From the NCBI GenBank assembly GCA_963969395.1, contig OZ017798.1, positions 4,952,173-5,016,172 of the forward strand: a stretch of DNA of 64,000 nt. The letters are read 5' to 3'. Origin of the DNA: Pseudoscleropodium purum. Its lineage: Eukaryota; Streptophyta; Bryopsida; Hypnales; Brachytheciaceae. The position numbers and the translations under genes were made by a program. Shown here one piece after another: positions 37,152-51,500 of this stretch. Every line of letters begins with the position of its first letter. The stretch's first letter is position 1. Under the pieces are notes generated by a model. That model worked only from the letters and a program-made list of their open reading frames with translations, ran no database searches and was not told where the DNA came from.

Positions 37152-37565
37152 AAAACTAAAGGTGTTTCAAAACCGCCAATTTTTTACTGTTTGACATGAA
37201 GAACCGGGTTTTGATGTTGAAAGCATAAGTTATGCTGCTCAGAAAAATCCACACAATTGGGGTAGTCTGGCAAGTATATGACTAACATGATGTAGGATAC
37301 AATTGCCAACACCCCCACCATGTATAGTGCAAAAATCTCACTGTAAGAGGAATTAAAGTTAAAACTTTTTTTCCTTTTCACTTCAAATGTTATAATCTTT
37401 CAATCTATGTGATCAAAGTTTCTTGAATTTTTTTCCATACATTCCCATAGTTGTCTACTAAGAGTTTGCATGTTTGAATTTCATTTTTTTTTTTTCGTAC
37501 CCGAAAAAGTGGTAGTTTTTGACAATTTTTGCTTCAAATGTGCCTTGGTTCTTTGGGGGTCCAAA
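37152..37565 (+). mobile_element. TTAA-family TIR element, degenerate partial copy
   Basis: The right end reads TTGGTTCTTTGGGGG. The interior keeps CAATCTATGTGATC and the GTGGTAGTTTTTGACAATTTT phrase in family order. The left part is missing or too diverged to place. Confidence 0.4.
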
Positions 37566-38998
37566 AAAATCTATGATGTGAGGTAGGCCCCTATGATTTC
37601 AACATTGAAATTCACCTAAGGAAAACCCATCTATTATATCTTGAGTGCCTGTTTTACTTCATTTAAAGTCATGTTTTCATGTTCTGCTTAATGTACTTGT
37701 GAAGCTACGTTATGGTTTGGGTTACAGAATATGTGAAATTGATCCTCGATGGGACATACTTCATGCATTTCCAGACTTAAGAGCCTGCACCACAGCAACC
37801 TATCCACTCCACCACATAAATTCATCTCCATTGGAATGTGACGGCCCAAAACTCATAGCCTGGCAAATGCTCATCCCAGGGAAAATCTGAATATTTGAAT
37901 GGAAGATTTGCGACCCGACTTGCACTAATACAAAAATAACCCAAATATTAATTGGTTGAAATCTCAGTGATCCAGGTCATGAGTGGCCAATACTATTGTA
38001 CTGTACCCATAAGTATGGAATTCCTCCTCCATGGCCATCATCAAACCACCCAACACTTTGAATCATCATAGATCCACTGAAAAAACTCCCTTTCCAATTG
38101 AATCCACCCATCTACTCTCACAGAATCAATGGATCTATTCTACCACACTCAACTTGGAAACCCAAACAATCCGTGTCAAAATAAAAACAAAACTTCGATT
38201 TAAAAAGAAAAGAAAGTCACAACATTCTCCACAAGCTGTCACAACATCCTTTTCCAAAGAATCCATATACTTTTTAAGTACAACATTGAGCTCATGTCTA
38301 TCGAAAGTCACCAAAAACAAAGGATAAATTTTTACCATCTTTGCATGCATCCTCTCAACAATGAACATATCATTCATTGGCCAAAGCCATGAAACTTTGG
38401 ATGGGAAACATTTAGGTTCCTTGCAGGTGATGCAATTGAGGTGATGCATGTCAGCATATGAGAAATTGGTTGAGCTTTTGGAATATGAAAGTGTAGCATG
38501 TTAGATGGACAGACTTCTAGAGTGTTATGAATGTCACACTTTTGAATTTTTTGGGGGATTACCTTGCAAGTAACAACTGCTAACTGAAGAATGTTTTTTG
38601 TTTTTTACAAAAATGAAAAATTGAATTCACCACGATAGAAAACAGAAATACAAAAAAATGATGAACGTTCAGGTTGCCGAAGTGTACTGAATCAACTCAT
38701 CAACACCTCCATTTTAAAAAGTTGTTTGCAACAAAACCAAACGAAAAATAATACTCAAGCATCTCATTGGGGGCGGCCTTTTCGTGACGCGGGAATTCCA
38801 CTCCACAGTATGAACTTTGTGAGCCCTGGTCCCTAATGGTAGTTCTTGTTCTTGAATTAGAATTGCCACCTTCCCTCACTTGCACTTCCTGGTGGTGGTG
38901 GTGTTGTTTTTGGTGGTTGTTGTTGCATTTGTAGTAAGCTTAGAGGAGTGTTAGAAGAGACCTATTGGACGTGAGTTGATGGGATGAGGACGACGGAG
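37566..38998. other. Unassigned sequence upstream of the demethylase gene
   Basis: Two modest open frames occur: + 37645-37890 and - 38135-38449. The latter includes FDRHELNVVLKKYMDSLEKD. Neither resembles a family I know and neither has a clear start context. They could be decayed host-gene pieces. Sequence nearest 38998 is the demethylase promoter. Confidence 0.35.
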
Positions 38999-39001
38999 TG
39001 G

Positions 39002-39010
39002 TTTATAAAG
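39002..39010 (+). promoter_or_regulatory. TATA-box-like element of the JmjC gene
   Basis: TTTATAAAG sits just before a transcript-like region with CT-rich and TCT/GCT repeats. It is well placed for a transcription start near 39035. Confidence 0.45.
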
Positions 39011-39029
39011 ACACACTAGGTGTCTGTCT

Positions 39030-40735
39030 GTTCTCATTCATTGTTTCGTTTGCAGGCCCCACAGTTTTAGTTGCATGAGCGTCACCATCACCACCAGCTT
39101 TGGGAAGGTCTTCACCTTGCAGTGGAGAACCGGTCTTCATCTTCCTCCTCTTCAGTCTGCTTCGTCTTCTTCTTCTTCTTCTTCGTCTTTTGTTCTTTGC
39201 GCAGTGTTGTGGGAGCCCGGCGTTGTTGGTGCGAAGGCCGCTCGATCGTCAACGTTGCTGCTGCTGCTGCTGTTACAAAGGTGGGTCATAGACAGACGCA
39301 ATTTCAATTCTTTGGCATTCAAGGTTCGGGGCTATGGGAGTCGTTAGGTTGAGAGAACCTCTGAGGCTCTGATTATTTTCGGTAACTTTTGGCTTGACTT
39401 TCGAAAGGGCCTGTGTGTGTGTGTGTATTTTGTTGATGGAATTGACGGATGACTGGCGGAAATGTAGGGGCATTCTTGTGCATGGGATGTGTGTTTCTTG
39501 ACATGAAGCGCACAATTTTGGGGAGTTGGATTGTTCAGGATCGTGGTATGTGAAAACTGGCCGGGGATGCATTTGCAGGATTATTAACATTCCGTTGCAT
39601 GTCTTGGAGAGGGAGACTTTTGAATATGTGATCGCACAGAGAATGCGGTCATCAAGGTGGTGTGTTCTTTTACAGCCTTGTAGCAGCGCAGGGGTTAGGT
39701 CACGGTTGAGATCTTGGTTTACTCCCATGTGGTCGTCTCATGGTTCAATTTGGCACCGCAAGGAGTTGCTTCTGTACTGTCGTGAGGTTTTAACCTAATG
39801 CTGTGAGGTCAGGTTTGAGCTGCGAAGGAAAGTGGTGGAATGTTCATCTTTTCTTGAGTGGATGGACTCCTGTTGTGCGGAGTTTCCGTTCGATGTGTTG
39901 ACTATGATATCATGTGCGAGACAGATTTGTGAACTCGAAGACTTATATGTCTTCACAGGCTTTTGTTGTCTAATGGTGGCAGAAACAAATTCTTGGCACA
40001 TTCGTGACCGTGATCGAAGTAATTGCCCCTGGTGATATGCACAGAACCTGTAGTCCAGGAAGATTAAACCTTAATAAGTTGACGCTTGCTTGTTCAGTTG
40101 CAAGCGCTTAATGACCCTGAAATGATTTATCTCCGCCTTGGAAGTGACGGTCAGTTGTTCATAGCGTCTCTACTGTATTTTTAATTTGCTCTGTAAAACA
40201 TCTCTCTCGGGTGTCCAAGAATCTTCTTCTTATGTCTACCCACGGTTTCCTGGCCTTGCAGCTCAGCTTTTCGTTGAGCTATTGGTGTGTATGATATGAT
40301 GAGGCGGCGGCTCCTCTGTAAATTTACAACGTACATTGACGTATACCAGATTTTTTAAGAATTTTTTTCTTCATGTGGAGTTCCTTACAGGTTGTTTTTT
40401 CCGAATGCCAGGTCGGACTACCTGCGGATCAAATGCAACAAGGCGAACGCTCATCTGAAGCTAACTGAAGCATAATTTTTTAGTGACTGCGTGCTGACAC
40501 CATGTATGTGACATGATCCCAACAAGTCTAGTATGCATAGAATCTGACACTCTGCATTTCAGAGCATGCCAGGATGTCTGTACGTTCCGAAGGGGATTGG
40601 TCTTGACCTTTCTGACTGGCAGTTTGTACTGATTTTCTAGTAGTGTGCTTTGAAATGTGTTTGCACCCTTGCTTTGTGGTGTTTTTGCTAGCCTTCCCGT
40701 GACGAGGGCTTGCTTGGCGTCTGATTTACAGGGGT
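39030..40735 (+). other. 5' leader exon(s) and leader intron of the JmjC gene
   Basis: The region carries a TCT microsatellite at about 39158-39190 and a GCT run at about 39257-39273, as in many plant leaders. Likely leader donors are at 39281 (AAAG|GTGGGT) or 39380. The acceptor TTTACAG at 40725-40731 lies five bases before the start codon. Open frames here are translations of simple repeats. Confidence 0.45.
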
Positions 40736-43700
40736 ATGGATCGCCCCAGGCCGCAACGGCAGGTAAATCAAGAGGCGCAAGTGCGCGTGGATAGTGCAGA
40801 TTTGCCCAGGCTCAACAGCAGTGGCGAAGATGAGAGTGAGATCGAAACGGAGGAGCTCAATGTGTCTGAAGTTGGACAGGCTGATCCGCGTGCCAAGAGT
40901 TCAGACAGTAAAGTTGCGGGAGAAGAATCAGAATCTGTCCCCAGCAACAAAAAACGTAAGTCATCGACAAAGGACTCCAGTTCTGAAAAAATGACTCTCT
41001 CTAGTGATGAAAAACGTTGCCGACGAAACGATGGGAAGAAATGGCAATGTCCCAAGCCAACGTTTGAAGGTTCCATTTACTGTCAATATCACAGAGACTA
41101 CAATACCAGGAAGAATAAGACTCCCAGGACTCCCAAGAAAAAGGAGCCCGAGGCTCCTAAGTCGAGGGAGCCCAAAACTCCCAAGGTAAAAGAGCCTAGA
41201 ATAAAAGAGCCTAAGGTAATAAAGGAACCTAAGGTCAAGGAACCCACATTAAAGAAGAATGCGTCTGAAACTCCCAATGATTCTGCCAAAACCCAAAGAA
41301 AAAGAATATCTCGGGTTGCAGATGCACAAGATGAGGATGATCTCGACTATGCCGAAAACGGTCAGCCGAAGTCGCAGAATGGGAAACAGGTTAGTCCTCG
41401 GGTTTTCCTCACGGCATATTCTACTGTTAGGTGTTGCATCTGATTTTTTTGTATAGGTGTTGCACCGGAATGGTTTTGTTAGGTATTGCACCGGAGTTTT
41501 TCTTATTTTACTTGTTGATGCAGTTTTCGACTTATGACTGTTGAGAGTTACAGTTTGATTGAAATGCTGGACAGTCTCGGCATGTGAACGGAATTGTCTG
41601 GCACTATCCTGAGTATTTCCGAGTAGTTCTCTGTGTTGCAACTTGAGAATGTATAATTCATTCCAGTTCCTGATTATGACTTGTCTTGCTGGTAATAAAG
41701 GGGAGGTCAACGTACACGGACTACCGAATGTGCCATCAGTGTCAGAGCAGCAAGAAAGAGAAAGTTGCTTTCTGCAAGAGCTGTAGTCGCAAGCGCTTCT
41801 GCGCTGACTGCATTAGAACTTGGTAAATGTGCCTCTGGACTTCTGTAATTGCTTTATTCTCATGTGCTGTAGATAGTACCCATCTCTTTGATATGTATCC
41901 CTCATCCAGCACATGAGTGTGTGGAATTTTTCTTCCCAGGGACATTGATGACCTTTGTGTTGTCTAGGTACCCTTTGATGACTTTCGAAGATGTAGTTGA
42001 GAACTGCCCTTGGTGTCGCGGGAACTGCAATTGCAAGGCCTGCCTTCGTAGCAGTGGGCCTACTGTGGTGAGCACCTTTACATGTAACCAAATGAAGGTC
42101 CCATGTGCATGGACATGAGGATGGAATCTAGATGCAAGGTCAGAACAGGGAGTCGAGTATTTCTGAGGGTGTAAGAAATATCTAGTGTAATAAATGGATA
42201 ACAGAACCTCATTTGTAATCAGATTATGCCCCCACATAGAACGATGACCTGGACATTTGCAGTAGGTCATGGGCGGTTCTCTTTGTATCGATATCCATTT
42301 GAGTGTTGTATTTTTAATTTTAGTGTGTGGTGGTGACCTCTTTTGGCAGAAAAAAACAGCCCTTTCTGATGAGGAAACCAGGAAGCTGCTGCTCTATTGC
42401 TTGGACAAAATACTACCGTGTTTACAGAGACTGCACTCGGAGCAGCGTCAGGAGCTGAAGGTCGAACGCAGTAGACAAGGCAAGCTACAAATTCTGCCAG
42501 TTGAGTACTTGTAAATGGGATGATGGTGAAGAATTTTCTCTCATTGTGGTTGAGATTTATTCACATAGTAAAACGTTCACAAGTTGTCTAGGAAGTTTTT
42601 GAATGTTGTTTGGTGTTAAGTTCATTGCGAGATTGGTAGGTTGTCTCTGGTAAGGTCGATGCTGATTTGCGTGCTCTCGACGTTACTCTAGCTCTGTCGA
42701 TGTGATCCGTGCGGTTAGTAGAGGACATGTTTGAAAGGTGAGGTATTGAGACTCTTATCTGTTGCACTGGTTCAGGGACACCAACTGTGAATGTGGAACG
42801 GGCAGCGATGTCCATGGACGAACGCCTTTATTGGTAAGTGGCAGGATGTATTCAATCCACTTGACCTGTCTCTAAATCAAGATGTACGTGCCTAGCGCCG
42901 AGGGGCCCGCACATATCATGTCACGCAAAGTATTTCTGTCAACCGTTGATTAATATTGTATGTTGGCTCATTGTGTTGTGTGCAGTAACAATTGCAGCAC
43001 ATCCATTGTTGACTACCACAGAAATTGTAAGCAATGTGGATACGACCTCTGCCTTCGCTGCTGCCACGAACTTCGTAGTGGACATCAGCCTGGCGGAACG
43101 CAGGCTGAATCAGCACACAATAAGGAGAACGAGAAGGAGGAAGAAGCGATGGAGGAAGACATCAAGGAGACAGTGAAAGTGGAAGAAGAGAAGAAGGAAG
43201 AAGAGGAAGTGAAGGCGGAAGAGGAAAAAACTGCTAAGAAAAAGAGAGGCAGGAAGAGGAAAAATCCTCCAAAGCAGAGAAAGAGAGGACGTCAAGCTGA
43301 GGAGAGTGACGATGACTTTCAGGTTTTGAATGGAGCTGAAGTGGATGTAAAACCAAAGCCAGAGCCGAAACCTTTGCCACCTTGGATTGTGAATACAGAT
43401 GCTTCAATTCCATGCCCGCCCAAAGCTAGAGGCGGTTGCGGTGAAACCACCTTGTGTCTCCGAACACTTTTCGACCAGGACTGGACGGCCAAGCTCACCC
43501 AGGACGTGGAGAATGCTGTCTCGGTATATGACAGTGCAAGGCAATTGTGGAACGAGGTGCCACATTGTGCGACTTGTGATACGGCAGAGGCTGCAAATGA
43601 AATGAAGGACCTGCGTTCTTGTGCGAACAGGAAGGGTGCAAGTGAAAATTACCTGTTCTGCCCAACCAGGCAGAGTGTGGAAGAGGAAGGGCTTTGCCAC

Positions 43701-46700
43701 TTTCAGAGGCATTGGATGCGTGGTGAGCCTGTTATTGTTCGGGGCGTCCTGGAATGCACTAGTGGTCTGAGCTGGGATCCTATGGTGATGTGGCGTGCAG
43801 TTCGAGAGACCACCAAGGGCAAGTTTAGTGAAGACACCAAGACTGTCAAAGCTTTGGACTGCCTTGACTGGCGTGAGGTAAGTCACCCTTCGCAAGACTG
43901 GCTTCTCCTTTCTTGGTTAATACATCGAACACACCGTATAGTGTGGGTGTTCAATTGCAGTAGTCATAACAATTATGTCTAGGGAGGTGGTTACCTAGTT
44001 GCAGCTTCTAAGGTGGTCGATAGTGCAACTCTAAGTCTGACAAATATAGACTACTATGGCCACTCGAAATATCCGTGGTGGCGTATTTGATGTAACTGAC
44101 ATACCCATTGACGACTTATACTGTTTCAAGGAATCATGCTCACTAAGGATGTCTTTTGCAGGTGGAGATCAACATTCATCAGTTCTTCACGGGTTATGAA
44201 GAGGGGAGGCTTCACAATGAACCGGATGGATGGCCCGAAATGCTGAAACTGAAGGATTGGCCACCGTCGAATTACTTTGCGGAACGCCTTCCCAGGCATG
44301 AATCAGAGTTTCTCCAGGCGTTGCCTTTCCAGGAATATACTGACCCAACCAAGGGCATGCTCAACTTGGCTGCTCAGTTGCCCAAAGAGGCCATCAAGCC
44401 TGACTTGGGCCCCAAGACGTATATTGCTTACGGGTGGAGACAGGAGCTGGGAATGGGTGATTCGGTCACCAAGTTGCATTGCGACATGTCAGATGCTGTA
44501 AGTTTCTCTAATTCTTCTTCGGAAGTTCTTAAACATTAATTAATTTTTAGGGTCTTGCTCATGCATGAATTTGTTTTGAACGTGCTTTCATTTTTTTCAG
44601 ACAGGTACTTGATTCTTTTCCCAACAGCAAATTTTAGGCAGTCTTGCTATTTAAATTTTATTTGGCTGGATATATTGCAGGTAAATGTGTTGACGCATAC
44701 TTCAGAGATTAATTTCCCGAAGGACAAGTTGCCCAGAATCAAGAATTCGCTTGAAAAATTCAAGGAAGGCAAGGTTGTTTATGGAATTCATGGTAAGAAA
44801 ACAGAGAATAGAGGGAGAAAAAAGAAAGGCTTCTCTGCCAAGGAGCAGAAAGGGCTTGCTCTTGAAGAAGAGGAACAGACACCACTTGATATGGACATGG
44901 GTATACGCAAATTGTCGAAGGATGAGGATACATTAATGACTGTGAAAGATGAAATCGCAAGCACATCTGAGAGCTCCGGTGCAAAAGACCCGGTGAAATT
45001 GTCAACTGTGAATGGGTTACCGAATGGTGGTAAACAATCCAGACTGGAGAACGGTATTTTCAAGACGGAGAATGATAGCAAAATTGAATGTGGCCTTGGG
45101 AAACCAGAAGTCAATGGCGATGATACTACTTCAACAGCCTATGGTGGGGCATTGTGGGACATATTTCGACGGGAGGATGTGCCGTTGCTTCGCGAGTATC
45201 TGCAAAAGCATTGGCACGAGTTCTTGCATGTCGATTCTTTGCCTGTTACAGAGGTGAGTACAATTTCTTGACATGAATTTTCATCTTTACTTGTCAGTGA
45301 CCAGATTATTTGACTTCATTTCCTTTCTGGACTATTTAACCGGACAATTCAACTCTTTGATTGGACAAGTAGTGAATTAATTTTAAAGGTGGACTTTGGT
45401 GTACGGTTATTAATATGTGGGATTCTTCCATCTGCAGATTATTCATCCCATTCACGATCAAACATTCTTCCTGAATGCTGAGCATAAGGGGCAGTTGAAA
45501 GAGGAATACGGTGAGACACTAAAGAGTTTCGTGGAATGTTGAAGTTGTATCGCAAGTTCCAATGTTCAAGTCCACACCTGGGTTGCAGTAGCCATGTGTT
45601 GTAGTGGTGATTAATTTCCTTTTGAATGCCCGGAACAGCTGGCAATTTGATTTTGACAGTGTTTGCTACATTCGCTGTGTGCTATTTGCTGTAATAAGTA
45701 TCGAGAGCAAATACTTGTCAAAGCATGTCACAGTATTGAATAACTTGCAGGAATTGAGCCCTGGACTTTCGAGCAGGCGTATGGAGAAGCCGTCTTCATC
45801 CCAGCTGGATGTCCTCATCAAGTTCGTAATCAAAAGGTAACTTGTTTAGTCCCTCTCATTTGGTAACCCGATCGAACCTGAACATTTGCAGGTCTCTTTG
45901 AATGTGCGAGCCGGATTCTATAAACATAGGTCCTTGTTTGTTGTGGCCAATAATGGGAAATCTTAGGCCTTGACGTTTTAGAATTTGGTTGCAGTCGTGT
46001 ATCAAGGTTGCACTCGACTTTGTTTCTCCTGAGAATGTGAGCCAGTGTGTGGACCTGACGGAGGAGTTTCGACTACTACCTACAGATCACCGGGCGAAAG
46101 AAGATAAGCTTGAGGTTCTTACAGTCTTCTGTCTTCTGTTCTTCTTTTTTGAGTCGCGATTCTGTGTAATTTCCTGGATCTTAAATGCATCATTCCCAGC
46201 TTGTGTGTTCAATATTTACTAATGACTTGATATGGCAGGTGAAGAAAATGATGCTGTATACAGCCAGACATGCATTGGATCACCTAGACGACTTGGACAG
46301 GCCCAAGTGAGTACCTTTACAAAAATTTGCATGCCACTGCAGAGATATTCTCCTCTTTCAAGAATTTTAATTATGAGTAGCGTGGATGCCAATACAGAAC
46401 GTTCAATATATTAATGAATGATCACAGGGAAGAAACATTGGAAGAGTTTTGTAAAGAGATAAAGAGGCAGAAACATGAGAAACCGAAACTTGTGTCGATA
46501 ACCAACCAGCAAGAGTCAACAGGGTAATTGTCAACAGGGCAATGATCATGATGGCTTTTGCCCGACTTAAAGCTCGCTAATTTGAACTAATTTTGAATTT
46601 TACTCAACTTCTACTTAATATTCTTCTACTCTTGCCTTGTACGATTAATGTTCACTTGTGTTTCTCTGAAGCCACAGGGATGAAACCCTTGACGAGACTT

Positions 46701-47355
46701 TGGAAGAATATTTAAGCAGGAAAAGGACCCTCCATAGTTTTTTTAAATATACAAGAAGATCAAAGTTGCAGTGGCGCGGTGGAAAGAGGTCTCAAGGTTA
46801 TGCGGATGTTCGCTCTATAGGAAACGTATAAACTTGTGTCACGTCTAACGAGCTCCAACATACAACAACTATTTCATTGTTAAAAGAAAGTCAACGAAGT
46901 TCACAACAAAATTTGTCAATTTTACTATTCTGAAGACCTATTCGTTGTGGGAAGAAGAAAGAAAGCCGGACTAATGACGGTGCATGCACTTGATGGGCTT
47001 GCATAATGGTGTAACTGGTGAGAGCCTAACCGTGCATTGTGAAAACTGAAGCCGTTAAATTCTCTGACACGTGGATTTTTTAGGGAGGAGACGAAGTCAG
47101 AGAATGAAGAGCTTATCGAACTTGGGTCAGAAGACTCTTCAGATCATGAACCCGTGCAGCAGGAAGGGAGACGAATGCTAAGGAAGCGAAAATGTCGTAA
47201 TGGTGAGTTGTCGACCAATTTTTTTTCTTTTTGACAACCTCTCGTCTGTACTTTCAGAATAATATTGTTCGTACCTCACAAGCCTCCCGTTTAGTGAACT
47301 CTCCAGAAATGCACTCTCTTTGATACACTTGGTTTTGTGTTTTGCAGGCTCATGA
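40736..47355 (+). CDS. WRC-RING-JmjC histone H3K9 demethylase, JMJ25/IBM1 (KDM3) type
   Basis: Exons: 40736-41389, 41701-41822, 41968-42067, 42350-42470, 42776-42833, 42986-43877, 44162-44497, 44681-45253, 45438-45510, 45751-45836, 45995-46114, 46239-46306, 46428-46523, 46678-46788, 47084-47202, 47348-47355. Phases agree throughout, giving about 1178 residues. A WRC zinc motif lies at 94-120 ([11 protein letters not shown] then YCQYH), followed by Lys/Pro KEPK repeats to 172. A RING-like cysteine cluster ([15 protein letters not shown]) lies at about 228-285 and a further cysteine cluster at 352-378. Next come an acidic/Lys stretch and an AT-hook-like RGRKRK at about 439. The JmjC domain follows with Fe(II) ligands H755 and D757 (KLHCD) and H999 (CPHQVRN). 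The family removes H3K9 methyl groups in the nucleus and protects genes from CHG methylation. Exon 4's donor (GTAGAC), exon 11's (GTTCTT) and the last four exons are less certain; unspliced, exon 13 stops after TCAACAGGG. Confidence 0.88.
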
Positions 47356-48581
47356 AGCATACTCTTGTACTCGTTATCATCATTTTTAGTGACTCTTTTT
47401 TTGCCTCCGGTGAAGCTGCAGATTCTCTGCAGGATTAGTTGGGAAGAGCCATAATCCAATGTTCTACTAATTTTCCACAGACCAGTAATTGTGAAGATAT
47501 CTTCATATATATTCCTATAGGCGTTGATTTAAGAATGGGGCTTTGGAGTTTTTAAGGTGTTTTGTGCAGCTTTTGTCCAAAGGACTGTAGAATCATGTTC
47601 ACCAATTTTGTTGTCCATCTGTAATTGACTAGAATACTGGAACGAAGGATTCACGATTTTTCTTGCAAAGCCTTTCTTGTGATCTGGCTAAGCTTTGATA
47701 ACTGTCGAGCACATGGCCTAAGTTTCTACAATTTTTCATTGCTTGCCTAAATTTTCCACATGCGTATATGCGTATCACTGAATTTGACGGCAGAGTTCAT
47801 CACCATAGGCTGAGTACTTCCTAACAGTAAGATATCTACAGCGCCTTACTGGAAGCGGTCTCCCAACTAGGCAGACGATGCTGCACCGTTTTTGCCCCAG
47901 TCGTTGATCAGGAAAGCCGGCGTAACAAGCCTGGGTTCCTTGGATCGATTATTGGACAGTTTTACTCTAAACTGCTACATCAGGTTTCCTTTATAAACTC
48001 TGCATTTGGTTTTCTTCCATTCAACCCTTGGGGATTATGCACACCAATTATGAGTTCTCTTGGTAGAAAGTAGGAGATCGTTCCAACGAACTTTTTGAAG
48101 AGAACCAAACGATAAGGCAGGCGTTCTTTGCTGATGTTCATACATTGTACAATATGACAGTGTCTGCAATTTCACTCTTGTACCAATCTTCACCTACCAT
48201 TCTGTAACAACCTACCTTCCCAATATTGTGCACCTTACAAATCTTTTACTTACCATTTAGCATTTCCAGTAACCTCACCTAGATACCTTCAAAATTGCCA
48301 CCAATAGAGATTGCTTGCTTCCAATAAGCTCACAGGGCAAATATTAAAAACATGCCAGCTTAAGGATCAAATGACTGTTCAATGCACACAAGAGATCTTG
48401 GTTCACGAAATTTAACACAAGGTGTGAACATGTTCTATCTTGGGAGTATAATTATTTTTCCAATGAGGTGCCCAAGTAGCTTTGGGTAGCATGAACAAAA
48501 CCTCAATCTTGTTTTTTCACAATTTCTGCCCGAAATGTGCTCGAGTCGTTTAGGGGTCACAGTGCAATCAATAAAAAAAAT
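47356..48581. other. 3' UTR and convergent intergenic spacer
   Basis: The demethylase (+) and the flavin oxidase (-) face each other across this 1.2 kb. The first few hundred bases are probably demethylase 3' UTR. No further gene is seen. Confidence 0.5.
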
Positions 48582-51500
48582 TTAAATGAATCTTTGAGCA
48601 TCCCCTTCTAATTGAGTGGGTATACTCTGTGGAAAATTAAAAACATTTTTTGGATCCCACTTCCTCTTGCCCTCAACAAGCCACTTTAGATTCGACCCAT
48701 AGTATGCACTCAAAGCCACATCCCTATCAATATAGTTCTGATAAGCTTCTCCAGTGGTATGCGGCCGCACCGCATTCCAGTAGCTCTGGATGTAATTCGT
48801 ACTTGCCACCGCGTCATTCGCGTTTCCCCAATAAGCCACCATTTGAATACTAAACAGGGAGCTTCGATGCACGAATGCGCTTGCCCCAGGTGCTACATGG
48901 TTGATGGCCGACTGCGATCCGAAGAGATCGTACATAAAATATGCGTTAACATTGGAGGGGAGGGCTCCCATGGCCTTGATCATGGCCTTGACCCCTGAGT
49001 CGGGAAGTCCGGGTGCCTTCACAAACAGGGATTTGGCCTTGAATGTGATGGACGGCAGTGGTGGATTACGCAAAATATTAGGGTTTGTACTGGATGGGTA
49101 GCCTGCATTCACGAGAATGACTTGAATCCATGTCAGCTGCTCCACACTAACAGTTGGATTTGCCCCTGCCGAAGATAAAAACGTTGCAACCAAAGGAGCC
49201 AGTGAAGATCGAGGACCCAAATAAGTCCCCTCCAACCAACTCTTTCCAAATGGGTCCAAGTAAAAAGTGGCTGAAATCTCCGCAGGCACATTGACGCCCC
49301 AAGTTTGAAAGGCCTTGAAGTTCTGCGACTGGACGGCTTTGTTGTTGATCCACGTGTATTTGAAGTGGGTCACGGGGGCCGACACATCATTCATTCGGAA
49401 GGTGAACTGGGTGACGATGCCGTAAGAAGCTGCCCCAGCTCCTCGAAGAGCGAAGTACAGGTCCCTGTTTTGGCTCGCGTTTGCGGTGACTAAAGTCCCG
49501 TTCGCAATCACCACCTGGGCCTCTAGAATGTTGTCTGAAACCATACCAAACTTCCGGGAGCTGAAGCCCCAGCCTCCTCCTACGGCATGGCCTGCGACGC
49601 CCACCGAGGGGCAGTTCCCTGCTGGAATGGTCACCTTGCCTGCATTCCAAAGGGCGAGATAGAGGGGGCCTAACCTCCAGCCTGCACCAACTATGGCAGT
49701 TTTCGTGGCTTTGTTGTAGCTTAGTTGCTGGAAGCCGGCCATGTCGACAACGAGCACCCCATCTCGGCCACCTGCAGACAAACACAAGGGTCACCACCAA
49801 GATCATGAATCAGTCTTGGAAGAAATTGAGTCAGTCAAAGCTGCAAGGACCAATGCATTTTATGAAAAGGGCACATTACATTATCAACGAAAGAGAGAGA
49901 GGGATCGCACAAAAACACGGATTCCAAACCTATGCCATGAAGGAGGTGTTGGATTCAATCACATTCCCTCTCTATAGAGGAATATTCTATTCTCTGATGA
50001 TTGAAGTGCTATACAAGGTTGAATAACGGAAAGCTAAGTTATTGAATGTTATTGATGACATAACATTGAAAGGTTGAGACAACTTGAAAACGTTAATGGT
50101 CAAGGTGCAATGTTTCTTTAAATCTCAAACATTCAAATCTACATGCATGCACTTAGCATTATGGACTAGGTAATGGCAAAGTATGTTGTGCTAAGAAGAA
50201 TAACTACAAGAAGAAAGGACCCACCGAGCCACATGAGCATCAATGTAGATACAAACCTTTGGTTGTTCTTCACAACCTAGCTAGCTTTCAATTGCCATTG
50301 CTTGACATAATCTCAATGCATGCAAGTTTGAGCCGTTGCTTGCCTTGAGATCTCAAACAACAATGTAAAACTCTATTGCCACAAATCCTTGCTACTTTGT
50401 GTATATTCCTTCATGGCATTGTGAATATGGTTAAGGTCCACTATCAAAACTCTAACATAACCTCAATGAAGCCCAATTCAACTGGAAGTCTCTCATTGCA
50501 TGAGGAGAGGCATGTTCTTTTAATTTCCATAACATGGGTCGACCTTAGAATTATGATGCTCTTCTTCTAAACCCTTGATTGAGCATGGTTGACCAAGATC
50601 CAACCATCCAACATTGAGGTTATCTCCAATAATGTGAAAGCAAATGCTCATTATGAGAAATAGCATCCTTCACCACTCCAATGGCTCAACAAGTTATTTC
50701 TCATCAAAGCTCTCTTTTCACATCACCTAATCCATCATCAATTATACCCTAGCTCTTTGCCAATCCCACCTTTTCATACCAACACAATATGTCTATTTGC
50801 ATTGAGATTCTATAGTCAATCTAGAGCATCCTCCCTTAGAACTAGTTTTGCTTATTAGCCCATTGAGACCATTCTATGTTTCTTGAAAGAAAGTGACAAT
50901 GGAAAGATTGAGTTACCCTAGTTAGAACATGACAACTAAGGCCCCACTCCTTACCCAGTGAATAGTCTTCGAAGGAGTGACCACCACCTCGTGGCACAAT
51001 GCCGATGCCGACTTGAAAAGAGCAAGTGAGTGCATGTTGCACTTGGGCAACTGTGGTGGGAAACACAAACGCTGCTGGCTTGTACAACTGCCGCGCATTC
51101 CACCCCACCCGGGCATGATTGTAGTCGGCACTCCCAGGGAATGCCGAACGGGCCCCTCCACTCGCCAAGCAAGACTCCAAACTCACAACCCCAAGTGCAA
51201 GGGAACCCACATCCTGCATACAAACACAACCACCAACAATCAATCCTATGAGTGGGGTTTGTAGAAAAATGAAGCGTCCACTACAATCATGGGATGCCCA
51301 CATCAAATACTAGCTGAAAATGGAAATGAGTTTAAAACTTATGTAAGAGTTCAAGGCACTTCAATATCTCACTCATCTATATCTACCAATCCCAACCACT
51401 CACACACACAAAGAAACCACTTTGTATAACAAGTTATGTAAAATCTTTCAGTCGTATGTCAAAGTATGCACTTTTCCAAGAGACTCAGACAGTGTGAAAG

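Noticed and set aside
37645..38449. Two open frames of 81 and 104 codons
   Set aside because: No family recognised, no splice or start context; described only as unassigned sequence.
39071..39352. Open frames on + before the demethylase start
   Set aside because: They translate TCT and GCT repeats (serine and leucine runs), overlap each other in three frames and lie in the leader region; not a separate gene.
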